Shown here: positions 18,897-27,084 of the stretch, one piece after another
Position numbering within the stretch: position 1 is the stretch's first letter
Layout: every line of letters begins with the position of its first letter
Source: Candidatus Melainabacteria bacterium
GTDB lineage: Bacteria > Cyanobacteriota > Vampirovibrionia > Obscuribacterales > Obscuribacteraceae
NCBI GenBank assembly: GCA_016716405.1
Contig: JADJWK010000001.1
Span: forward strand, 558,001-622,000
DNA length: 64,000 nt
Direction: 5' to 3'
Program-made: the position numbers and the translations under genes
The notes under the pieces: model-generated
What the model saw: the letters and a program-made list of their open reading frames with translations, nothing else
Database searches by the model: none
What the model was told of the DNA's origin: nothing

Positions 18897-20128
18897 TTCT
18901 TCTTCTTCTTGTTCCTGCGTTTGCTGCTGACACCTTGAGGATCCCTGTCCTCGGAGCTTCCCTTCTTGATATTTATCTTGCTGCCCGGCTCCTTGCCATT
19001 TCCGGAACGATCATCCGGAAGGCCTGGCGGTTTCTTCCCCGGATCCGTGGCATCGATTATTATGTCACCCCCATCGTCGTCCATGACATCGATCAGAGGA
19101 GGAACAGGCCGGCGCATCAACAACCAGGTCTGGCCGGACTGGATTATGTTTGAAAGAACCATATACACCAGAACTCCCACCGGAAGGGGGATGAAAACGA
19201 AGGTCCCGGTAAGCGCCAGAGGCATTACTTTCATCACATCCTGCTGAACCCTCTGCTGCTCGTCTATAGGCTCGCCGGGCTTGGCTTTCGGGGTGGTTAC
19301 GCTGAGCTTTTGAGAAAGCCACATGGTGAAACCGAAGCCCAGGATCAGAAGGATAGCGTCGAAATTCTCTTGTTTGAGAAGATCCTTGCCGATGGCGATT
19401 TTGCCGAGACCGTTGATGAAACCGAATTTCTCGTCCTTGGCTATACCATGGATTATCGCCACTACTTTGTACTCGCCGTCTTTATGGAAGACCGCATGAC
19501 CTCTATCGTCGATCTCGGCGACTGCGTTGTCGGTGACCTTTTGGTTGTCTTTATGTATCTCCCAGCTCGGCTTGAAATCATCCGAGAGTTCCCCTTCAAC
19601 GGCCCGACCGCCGAACTCGACCGAATCACCCACCGGTACTTTCAGATCGCCGGGAAAAATAGCCACTTTCGCTACCTTTCCGTCGCCGCCCACATATGGA
19701 ATAGCGCTTCCTGAAGTCTCCCTGGTCACTTCCCGTGACGCGGTCGCCTCTTTGACCACTTTCACATGAGCGTCCACAGGCTTGTCGCCGAAAGGCGGAC
19801 CGGAAAAGGTAGCAAACAGCGCGATAAAAATCGGCAACTGAATGAGCAAGGGCAAGCAACTGGACATGGGATTCACTCGATTTTTCATCATGAATTCCAT
19901 GGTCTTGCGTTGATAGAGCTCAGGATCCTTCTCGTAACGCTCCTTGAGCTTCTTCATCATAGGCGAGAGCTGGCTCATCCTCTGCATGCTCTCGGTCTGC
20001 TTGGCCACCAGAGGCCAGAGCAGGATCCTGACCAGGATGGTTAGACTTACAAGCGCCCAGCCGTAACTATCGGTCAATTGCTCGAAGTACTCGAGAATCG
20101 GGATCATGAATGAATAGGTCAGGTCCAC
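18893..20128 (-). CDS. yidC: Membrane protein insertase YidC/Oxa1
   Basis: 411 residues from a GTG with GAGG six bases upstream. YidC inserts inner-membrane proteins. The conserved core is visible: YGWALVSLTILVRILLWPL, with the groove Arg near residue 34, then MMKKLKERYEKDPE, and LPLLIQLPIFIALFATF. After the second hydrophobic segment, an insertion of roughly 110-120 residues includes an Ig-like beta stretch (about 152-228). The C-terminus is a basic KKRRNKKKKK-type tail, as expected for ribosome contact. It lies in the standard rpmH-rnpA-yidD-yidC-khpB order. Confidence 0.95.
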   Translation of the reverse strand: MDLTYSFMIPILEYFEQLTDSYGWALVSLTILVRILLWPLVAKQTESMQRMSQLSPMMKKLKERYEKDPELYQRKTMEFMMKNRVNPMSSCLPLLIQLPIFIALFATFSGPPFGDKPVDAHVKVVKEATASREVTRETSGSAIPYVGGDGKVAKVAIFPGDLKVPVGDSVEFGGRAVEGELSDDFKPSWEIHKDNQKVTDNAVAEIDDRGHAVFHKDGEYKVVAIIHGIAKDEKFGFINGLGKIAIGKDLLKQENFDAILLILGFGFTMWLSQKLSVTTPKAKPGEPIDEQQRVQQDVMKVMPLALTGTFVFIPLPVGVLVYMVLSNIIQSGQTWLLMRRPVPPLIDVMDDDGGDIIIDATDPGKKPPGLPDDRSGNGKEPGSKINIKKGSSEDRDPQGVSSKRRNKKKKK

Positions 20129-20131
20129 GGG

Positions 20132-20410
20132 CTACCTCGTTGAAGCATCTTTTCGGAACAGGCTGACGAAGCTCGAAGCCTCCGGGACCTCATCGATTCC
20201 GCCAAGATTCCAGGGATTGCACCTGAGAAGGCGCCAGCCGCCCAGAAGAACTCCCCTGACCAAGCCGTGGCGCAGGATGCAACCTAGCGTATATTCTGAA
20301 CAGGATGGATAAAACCTGCATGACGGCCTTCTCAAGATCCTGGTCGCCTGCCAGCCCCGAATGAGGATGGTCGAGATTCCTTTGCTGAAACTGGCCGGGC
20401 TGAACCGCAT
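20132..20410 (-). CDS. yidD: Membrane insertion efficiency factor YidD
   Basis: 92 residues with the family signature RRPSCRFYPSCSEYTLGCIL followed by HGLVRGVLLGGWRLLRCNPW, including conserved Cys residues. YidD helps YidC insert proteins. It lies three bases upstream of yidC and just downstream of rnpA, its usual place. Confidence 0.94.
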   Translation of the reverse strand: MRFSPASFSKGISTILIRGWQATRILRRPSCRFYPSCSEYTLGCILRHGLVRGVLLGGWRLLRCNPWNLGGIDEVPEASSFVSLFRKDASTR

Positions 20411-20442
20411 GGATCTATCGAAAACACCTGGATATAGCGCTA

Positions 20443-20943
20443 TTACACCTGTCCATTATCCATCTCTCTTGGCAGGGAAGCCCTTCTGTTAACATCGTGA
20501 TCATCTTTCGGCCTTTTCTTCACAGTCTCCTTATCGACAGGAGAATTGCCGAAGCGCTTATCAGCCCGAATTAAACAGCTCTCAACCGCCCTTGCTATCT
20601 GATCGTAGGTGCTGCTGAGAGCCTGGCTGTGAATGGTGAACACCAGGACATACCACTGATTGAGACGATAATGCCCTTTCCTGCCTGAGTAGACCTGCTC
20701 CCGCAGGTGACGGTAGGCTTCCCGAACCTGCCTCTTGAGCCGGTTTCGCTTGCAAGCGCTCTTGGATACTTTCTTGCTAACGACAAATCCGGTCAGTGGT
20801 CTCCAGTCACCGGTCTGCCTGCCGGAGGCACCCTGCCTGGGAATAACGTACAAACTCAATTGCGGCGAGCTAATCACCCGCCGCTCCTGATATGCTCGCT
20901 GGAATGCGCTCGCTCGCCTTAGTCTTTCAGCCTGTGGCAACAA
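20443..20943 (-). CDS. rnpA: Ribonuclease P protein component
   Basis: 166 residues, apparently from a TTG start 12 bases after rpmH. RnpA binds the RNase P RNA and assists 5' tRNA maturation. The signature KKVSKSACKRNRLKRQVREA is near residue 60, and the N-terminal MLPQAERLRRASAFQRAYQE is typical. The family is usually 110-130 residues; here a polar, basic C-terminal tail (about 130-166) is extra. Confidence 0.93.
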   Translation of the reverse strand: MLPQAERLRRASAFQRAYQERRVISSPQLSLYVIPRQGASGRQTGDWRPLTGFVVSKKVSKSACKRNRLKRQVREAYRHLREQVYSGRKGHYRLNQWYVLVFTIHSQALSSTYDQIARAVESCLIRADKRFGNSPVDKETVKKRPKDDHDVNRRASLPREMDNGQV

Positions 20944-20955
20944 TGATGTCGACCA

Positions 20956-21090
20956 CTAGACCGCCAGACGATAGCGACCTTTCTGGCGTCTTCTTCTGAT
21001 CGTCTTGCGACCGGCTTTGGTAGCCATTCTCGCGAGAAAGCCGCCATTCTTCTTGGCTTTGCGAGTCGAGCCTCTGAGAGTTCTCTTCAT
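20956..21090 (-). CDS. rpmH: Ribosomal protein bL34
   Basis: 44 residues beginning MKRTLRGSTRKAKKNGGFLA and ending in the typical RRRRQKGRYRLAV. The ATG at 21090 is fixed by AGGAG nine bases upstream and by alignment to L34; a longer upstream reading is not needed. It heads the leftward origin operon. Confidence 0.96.
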   Translation of the reverse strand: MKRTLRGSTRKAKKNGGFLARMATKAGRKTIRRRRQKGRYRLAV

Positions 21091-21385
21091 GAAGTGATAC
21101 TCCTGGCCTGCCAACATAAAAAATGTTGGCGTGTTCTTGAGATGAACAGCTATGCTATCATCCAGAAAGCAATTTACGGTCGGCAAGCTCAGGGCTGCGG
21201 CTAAAAATTTACGAATATAGAGACGACTCCACCGGTCTGCGCAGATTATCTCTGGCGCGGTCTGATTTGTCGTCCGCCAGTCGGGCTCAAAAGGGACGGC
21301 ATATCCAGTCGATCTACCGTCCCTCAAGACCGCTCTGTCTCTACTTACTCACAGCCAATCTTCTTAACGAGGATTCATCTCATCG

Positions 21386-22861
21386 ATGCCAACAATGCCA
21401 ACCAATAATGACGTCCGCCTGGTGAAATCGAACTCCGACCTGCTCGAGGACTTGAAGTCCCTCCTCGGCAAGCGCCTGAAAGCACCGGTCTATCATAGCT
21501 GGATAGCACCTCTGTCAATCGTCTCCGTCAGTCCTGGCCAGGTCGTTTTCGGTGTTTGCAACGATTTCATGGGGAGCATGATCACCGGACAGTACAGGGA
21601 GCCAATCGTCCAGGCTCTCGTCGAACTCCTGCAAGAGCCGGTAGCCATCAAGGTTACCGTCGACGATAGCCTCAGCCACGATGTCTACACCGGCACCATA
21701 TCGAGTATCACTACCCCACCTCCTCCGGCGCCTGTCGGCGAGGTCCCGCTTTCCTACTCAGCCGAAGCAAGCAGGCGAGCCGCGGCTCGCAGTGGTGGTT
21801 TGGGTCAACCCTCCCTTGGTCGGGTGGATCTGGTGGCCAGGGCCAATCTCAATCCGAAATACACCTTCGATACTTTCGTGGTCGGCTCCAATAACCGCTT
21901 CGCGCATTCCGCAGCCGCCGCGGTAGCCATGAAGCCAGGGCAGGCTTACAACCCTCTGTTCATCTACGGGGGTGTCGGTCTGGGCAAAACCCATATCATG
22001 CACGCCATCGGCAACGAGGTCCTCAAACACTCTCCGCACCTGGCCGTCAAGTATGTGAGCTGCGAGCGTTTCACCAATGACCTGGTGAACTCGATTCGCG
22101 AGAATCGCATGGTGGAGTTTCGCAAACGCTATCGCCAGCTCGACGTGCTTCTCATCGACGATATCCAGTTCATCGAAGGCAAGGAGTCAACCCAGGAAGA
22201 GTTTTTCTATACTTTCAACGCTCTCAAAGAAGCCAACAAACAGATCATCATCTCCTCGGACCGTCCGCCCAAATCTCTATCGAGACTGGAAGAGCGCTTG
22301 AAGAGCCGCTTCGAGTGGGGACTGATCACCGATATCCAGATACCTGATGTCGAGACCAGGCTGGCGATTCTCAAGAAGAAATGCGCCAGCGAAGGGATTG
22401 CCATCAACGACACGATTCTCGATCAGATCGCCTCATCCATCACCACCAATATCCGCGAGCTCGAAGGCGCCCTCATCAGAGTTCATGCCTACTCGAGCCT
22501 GACAGGCGGCGATACGGACCCCGCCATGCTCAGACACATGCTCTCCCCTTCCAGGCCCCCGAGCGATAGCCAGCCAGTCACCATAGAGAGCCTGATCGAT
22601 ACCGTAGCATCCACTTACAATCTGGAGCCCGCCGAGCTCAAGTCATCGAAGCGCTCCCAGGACCTCACCCTGCCCCGGCATATCGCCATGTATCTGGCCC
22701 ATGAGGATCTTGGAATCAGCTATCCGAGAATCGGCGAGGCCTTCGGAAATAGAAAACATACATCCGCTCTATATGCTCATTCCAGAATCAAGGACCTGCT
22801 TGGAAAAGACCCGAAGCTCGTGTCGAAGATCGCCTCAATCCGGCAGAAGATGGGCAATTGA
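21386..22861 (+). CDS. dnaA: Chromosomal replication initiator DnaA
   Basis: 491 residues. Domain I covers about 1-90. A Pro-rich linker (PPPPAPVGEV, about 110-120) follows. The AAA+ domain III starts NLNPKYTFDTFVVGSNNRFA, with Walker A GGVGLGKTH (195-203) and Walker B VLLIDDIQFI. Domain IV carries the DnaA signature around LPRHIAMYLAHEDLGISYPR and FGNRKHTSALYAHSRI. DnaA binds its boxes in oriC and melts the origin; candidate boxes lie directly downstream. Confidence 0.97.
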   Translation: MPTMPTNNDVRLVKSNSDLLEDLKSLLGKRLKAPVYHSWIAPLSIVSVSPGQVVFGVCNDFMGSMITGQYREPIVQALVELLQEPVAIKVTVDDSLSHDVYTGTISSITTPPPPAPVGEVPLSYSAEASRRAAARSGGLGQPSLGRVDLVARANLNPKYTFDTFVVGSNNRFAHSAAAAVAMKPGQAYNPLFIYGGVGLGKTHIMHAIGNEVLKHSPHLAVKYVSCERFTNDLVNSIRENRMVEFRKRYRQLDVLLIDDIQFIEGKESTQEEFFYTFNALKEANKQIIISSDRPPKSLSRLEERLKSRFEWGLITDIQIPDVETRLAILKKKCASEGIAINDTILDQIASSITTNIRELEGALIRVHAYSSLTGGDTDPAMLRHMLSPSRPPSDSQPVTIESLIDTVASTYNLEPAELKSSKRSQDLTLPRHIAMYLAHEDLGISYPRIGEAFGNRKHTSALYAHSRIKDLLGKDPKLVSKIASIRQKMGN

Positions 22862-23166
22862 GACGCTGTAGAAAAACTGTCCGGAATCTGTTTTTTCACT
22901 GTCGGCCGGGTGTCATTCGATCGAAGTCCTGACAGAAGCAAGCATCTGGCGCAAACAGAAAATCTCCAGCTTTTCTACAGGACAATTTGGAATATTGCTG
23001 CCATTGATCCGGTTTCCTACAGAAAAATCGCGGCCCTACTACTCCTATTTATTTAGATTTTTCAATTAGGAAGCAATACTAACTAAACGGACTCCAAGGA
23101 AACTTGCGGTTCAGAACGGTATCCTTATAAGCGTTCTCAAACTCTTTTTCCGGCGAGGTAAGCCAT
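22862..23166. other. oriC: Probable replication origin (oriC)
   Basis: The gap between dnaA and dnaN holds three DnaA-box-like 9-mers. TTTTCTACA is found at 22971-22979 (+) and at 22867-22875 on the other strand, and TTTCCTACA at 23013-23021 (+). These resemble the cyanobacterial TTTTCCACA box. An AT-rich stretch (about 23040-23090, TATTTATTTAGATTTTTCAA) next to the third box could be the unwinding element. The assignment rests on motif and location; no skew calculation was done. Confidence 0.65.
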
Positions 23167-24381
23167 ATGCATTTTGCAGTCCAGAAGGACACGCTGGTTC
23201 GCGCTCTCAAAGACGTGACAAGCGCCCTGGCAACCCGGGTTGTCCAGCCCATCCTGAGTAATGTACTTATCGAGTCGGTGGACGAGTCGACGGTCAAGTT
23301 TCAAGCAACGGATCTGGATCTCACCATCGAGACCAAGACACCGGCCGTGGTCTATACCCAGGGCTCCATCACCCTGCCGGGCAAAAAGCTCCTGGAAGTC
23401 GTCTCCAAGCTCCCCAACGAGCTGGTATCCTTCCAGGTCGACAGCGAGAATTTCGAGACCACCGTTACCTGCAAACGCTCTAAGTTCAGTCTGGCCGGCC
23501 TGTCCGCTGAAGACTATCCGAAGCTCTCCGAGCAAAGACCGGAAGAAGCCCTGCTGATGCCCTGCTCGATTCTCAAGAAAGCCATTTCCCAGACCGCTTT
23601 CGCAGCAGCCAGCTATGACGCTTCCAGTATCCTCGGCGGCGTCTATATAGTAATCGACAAGGGCATCTTCGAGTGCACCGCTACCGATGGCAGCCGCCTG
23701 GCTCACCGCCGGGAGGAGCTCAATGTGCTAGCTCCGACAGCTTCCGCCGTCGAGGCAGACAGAGAGCGCGAAACTGCAGCAAGCACAGCCACTCTCGAGA
23801 AGCCCAGCTCCTTGAAGGCGATCATTCCAGCCAAGGCTTGCACTGAGATCGTCAAGCTGCTCGAGGCTCAGGAAACCACCAGCAAAGGCGAAGGCGAGAG
23901 CGTCGAGGTCCGTGAAGTTCGTATCGGACTGATCGATGGTCAGATTGTTTTCGAGACCGATAGCCATTTCCTCTCCACACGCCTGATCAGTGGTGAGTAT
24001 CCTCGCTATCAGGACCTCTTCCCCACCGACTACAAATTCCTGGCGGTATTCAATCGCGAAGAGCTCATGAAAGCCATCGATCGTGTGGCGGTAATGTCCG
24101 ATGACCGGACACACCTGATCAAGCTTCATTTCGAAGAGGATAATCTCCAGATCACAGCCAATACTCCAGATGTCGGACGCGCTCAGGAAGAGCTCGCAAT
24201 CACTTTCGAAGGCGAAGGTCTCGATGTGGCCGTCAACGTCAAATACATGGTGGATGTGCTCCAGCGTTTGAGCGTGGAAGAGCTTCGTCTCGAGATGCTC
24301 GGCTCCCTCAAGCCCCTGATTCTCAAGGGTCAGAACGACGAGCAGTACAAGTATCTGCTCATGCCGGTTCAAGCCAAGTAA
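23167..24381 (+). CDS. dnaN: DNA polymerase III beta sliding clamp
   Basis: 404 residues beginning MHFAVQKDTLVRALKDVTSA. Three clamp domains are recognisable by LIESVDESTVKFQATDLDLT, then GGVYIVIDKGIFECTATDGS, and the C-terminal KPLILKGQNDEQYKYLLMPV. The protein is longer than the usual 365-380 residues because of a charged insertion around residues 190-245. A GAGG site lies eight bases before the ATG. A strong terminator follows at 24455. Confidence 0.96.
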   Translation: MHFAVQKDTLVRALKDVTSALATRVVQPILSNVLIESVDESTVKFQATDLDLTIETKTPAVVYTQGSITLPGKKLLEVVSKLPNELVSFQVDSENFETTVTCKRSKFSLAGLSAEDYPKLSEQRPEEALLMPCSILKKAISQTAFAAASYDASSILGGVYIVIDKGIFECTATDGSRLAHRREELNVLAPTASAVEADRERETAASTATLEKPSSLKAIIPAKACTEIVKLLEAQETTSKGEGESVEVREVRIGLIDGQIVFETDSHFLSTRLISGEYPRYQDLFPTDYKFLAVFNREELMKAIDRVAVMSDDRTHLIKLHFEEDNLQITANTPDVGRAQEELAITFEGEGLDVAVNVKYMVDVLQRLSVEELRLEMLGSLKPLILKGQNDEQYKYLLMPVQAK

Positions 24382-24454
24382 AGGGAGAATTGTTTGCAAG
24401 TCGGAAGTCGGCTCCCTCAAGTTCCGATCAAGAACTCTTTCCTTCTGATTGCAG

Positions 24455-24490
24455 CGGTCCCGGGAACTCTCCCGGGACCGTCTTTCTTTC
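24455..24490 (+). terminator. Rho-independent terminator of dnaN
   Basis: A perfect 11-bp stem (24455-24465 with 24470-24480) with loop ACTC, followed by TCTTTCTTTC. Confidence 0.9.
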
Positions 24491-24549
24491 CATATCTCGG
24501 TTGGTGGGCTGGTTGATGCAAATATTATCAAATATAGTAATAATCGATG

Positions 24550-24601
24550 AAAATTGAAAATGAAAGAGAGCCGGCTGTTTGAAGTCAATCAAACAGCCGG
24601 C
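24550..24601 (-). terminator. Terminator of pckG
   Basis: A perfect 13-bp stem (24570-24582 with 24589-24601). On the minus strand it is followed by a T-rich tail (24550-24569). It ends the leftward pckG unit. Confidence 0.85.
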
Positions 24602-24638
24602 CTGCAGGCAACTCTCAGTTCTTCTGGTTATTCAGGAA

Positions 24639-26459
24639 TCACTCGGCGGCTTCCTGGAAGCTCAGGGCCATGGAGGCGCGGAAGGCGGCCAGCTCGTCCG
24701 GGAGACGATCGCCCAGGCGAGCGAAGAAGGCTTCTTGATCGGCCAGCTCCTTGAGCCATTCTTCACGGTCGATGGTGAAGAGCTTCTCGAGGGCGCCGGG
24801 CTTGAGACTGGCGAGGCCGCTCACGTCCAGATCGGTGTTGCCGGGAACCATGCCCAGAGGCGTGGTCCGAGCGGCGGCGACCCCATCGGTCCGCTGGAAG
24901 ATCCACTTCAGCACCCGGAGATTGTCGCCATAGCCAGGCCAGAGGAACTTGCCCGCTTCATCGAGACGGAACCAGTTGACCAGGAAGATGGGCGGCGTGG
25001 CCACCGATTTCCCGAAGCTGAGCCAGTGCCCGAAATAGTCGCCCATGTTGTAACCGCAGAAGGGCAGCATGGCCATCGGGTCCCGGCGAACCTGGCCGAC
25101 CTTGCCGGCAGCCGCTGCTGTGGTCTCGGAGCCGAGGGTGGCGGCCATGTAGACGCCGTGGGTCCAGCTGAAGGTCTCGAGCACCAGGGGCATGGTGGTG
25201 GCGCGCCGTCCGCCGAAGAGGAACGCCGCGATCGGCACGCCTGTCGGGTTGTCCCAGTCCGGATCGAGCGACGGGCAGTTGGTGGCCGCTGCCGTGAAGC
25301 GGGCATTGGGATGAGCAGCCGGGCGACCGCAGTCAGGGGTCCAGGGCTTGCCTTGCCAGTCGGTGAGATTCGCCGGAGGCTCGCTGGTGAGGCCTTCCCA
25401 CCAGACATCGCCATCGTCGGTGAGAGCCACATTGGTGAAAATGCAGTCCTTGCTCACCGCGGCGATAGCGTTCGGGTTGGTCTTGGCCGACGTGCCGGGT
25501 GCGACGCCGAAATAGCCGGCTTCTGGGTTGATGGCGTAGAGCTTGCCGTCCCTGCCGGGCTTGATCCAGGCGATGTCATCGCCGATGGTAGTCACCTTCC
25601 AGCCCGGAAGAGAGTCCGGCGGCACCAGCATCGCCAGGTTAGTCTTGCCGCAGGCGCTCGGGAACGCAGCTGCGACGTATTTCTTCTTGCCTTCCGGCGA
25701 CTCGAGACCGAGGATGAGCATGTGCTCGGCGAGCCAGCCTTCATCGCGGGCCATGGCGGAGGCGATGCGCAGAGCAAAGCACTTCTTGCCCAGGAGCGCG
25801 TTGCCACCGTAGCCGGAGCCGTAGGACCAGATCTCGCGGCTCTCGGGGAAGTGGCAGATGTACTTGGTGTCGGGGTTGCATGGCCAGGCGACATCCTTCT
25901 GCCCGTCGGCAAGGGGCATGCCCACCGAGTGCATGCAGGGGATGAATTTCCCGTTCTTGCCCAGCGCGTCGAGAACAGCGCTGCCCATGCGAGTCATGAC
26001 GCGCATGCTTGCCACCACATACGGGGAGTCGCTGATCTCGACGCCTATGTGCGAAATTTTGGAGCCCAGAGGGCCCATGCTGAAGGGGATGACATACATC
26101 GTGCGGCCGCGCATGGAGCCGTCGAAAAGCCCGTTGAGGGTGTTGCGAGCCTCCTCCGGAGCGAGCCAGTTGTTGGTCGGGCCGGCGTCGTCTCGATTCG
26201 CCGAGCAGATGAAAGTACGCTCTTCCACCCGGGCGACGTCCGAAACGTCCGAGCGGGCCAGATAGCTGCCCGGGCGTTTCGCGGGGTTGAGGGGGATGAG
26301 GGTGCCGGCAGCAGTCATCTCGGAGAGAAGCTGATCGTATTCAGCCTGCGAGCCGTCGCACCAGTGCACCCGGTCTGGCTTCGCGAGGGCGGCCATCTGG
26401 TCGACCCAGGCGATGAGAGCGGTGTTCCGGCACGGGGCTTTCGTCTTCGATTTTGTCAT
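24639..26459 (-). CDS. pckG: Phosphoenolpyruvate carboxykinase (GTP)
   Basis: About 606 residues. It converts oxaloacetate plus GTP to PEP, CO2 and GDP, the entry step of gluconeogenesis. The GTP-type P-loop with its reactive Cys (FPSACGKTN, Cys near residue 270) is clear. RTMYVIPFSMGPLG, GSGYGGNALLGKK and the C-terminal NWFRLDEAGKFLWPGYGDN fit as well. The ATG at 26459 gives the family-length protein; a GTG 12 codons upstream is an alternative. The gene ends in its own hairpin terminator. It complements the TCA genes at 41-46.7 kb. Confidence 0.96.
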   Translation of the reverse strand: MTKSKTKAPCRNTALIAWVDQMAALAKPDRVHWCDGSQAEYDQLLSEMTAAGTLIPLNPAKRPGSYLARSDVSDVARVEERTFICSANRDDAGPTNNWLAPEEARNTLNGLFDGSMRGRTMYVIPFSMGPLGSKISHIGVEISDSPYVVASMRVMTRMGSAVLDALGKNGKFIPCMHSVGMPLADGQKDVAWPCNPDTKYICHFPESREIWSYGSGYGGNALLGKKCFALRIASAMARDEGWLAEHMLILGLESPEGKKKYVAAAFPSACGKTNLAMLVPPDSLPGWKVTTIGDDIAWIKPGRDGKLYAINPEAGYFGVAPGTSAKTNPNAIAAVSKDCIFTNVALTDDGDVWWEGLTSEPPANLTDWQGKPWTPDCGRPAAHPNARFTAAATNCPSLDPDWDNPTGVPIAAFLFGGRRATTMPLVLETFSWTHGVYMAATLGSETTAAAAGKVGQVRRDPMAMLPFCGYNMGDYFGHWLSFGKSVATPPIFLVNWFRLDEAGKFLWPGYGDNLRVLKWIFQRTDGVAAARTTPLGMVPGNTDLDVSGLASLKPGALEKLFTIDREEWLKELADQEAFFARLGDRLPDELAAFRASMALSFQEAAE

Positions 26460-27084
26460 TTGGTATCCATCGGTGGTTGGCTGCTGGGAGTGCACTGCTT
26501 GTTCCGAACCAGGCCGAGAACGCCATTCCTGTCCAGTGACAAGAATCGCGGAGGCTTTTTCAGGATTGGCAGTACTTCTAGACCTGGTTTAACTCAGGAT
26601 GAAATCATCAGAAACAGATCGGCACAGTAGCAGGCTTGCTCTTTGAATCTCTAATCTCTTCACTTTTGTTATTAAGTTGACATGACAGTCAAGAAGCCCT
26701 TCGTTTGGCTTATTCCGGCTTCATGTAGTTTTATATGTAATGTCCTTTCTGTTGCGCTGTATATGCCGCCCTCGCTCGGTTTGCGCTAAGTTTGCCCGAC
26801 TCTTTCTCCGCCTGTCCTCTTGTTGCCAAGCTGAATCAACTGATTGAGGCGTAACAGGGTCATGTTCCGGGTCTGTTTGGTGCTTCGCCGGTGGTGGCTC
26901 TTGAATCACTGATCACCCGGTAATAGGGTATCCAGGAACTTCCTTCGTCCAAACCTGCGAGTCTTTCAAAGACTGATCTCAACATCCTCGGCTCTACTGT
27001 TTCTGTGTCCCGATCTTCGCAAGCGGCGAGGCGGTATACTCATGCGAACAGGAGTCCGGGCCTAACTATTCGTGGAGCATGCAA
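26460..27084. other. Divergent intergenic region
   Basis: About 600 bases between pckG (leftward) and the acyl-CoA dehydrogenase gene (rightward). A TTGACA near 26675 is a possible -35, but no clear partner is seen. The region is AT-richer in 26590-26760. I find no supported gene, RNA or repeat. Confidence 0.5.

Noticed and set aside
24579..26630. 683-codon rightward reading frame opposite pckG
   Set aside because: It is the exact antisense of a clear PEP carboxykinase; codon bias in GC-rich genes keeps the complementary frame open. Its translation shows no domain.
26721..26909. 62-codon leftward frame between pckG and aidB
   Set aside because: Polar, random-looking sequence without a ribosome site.
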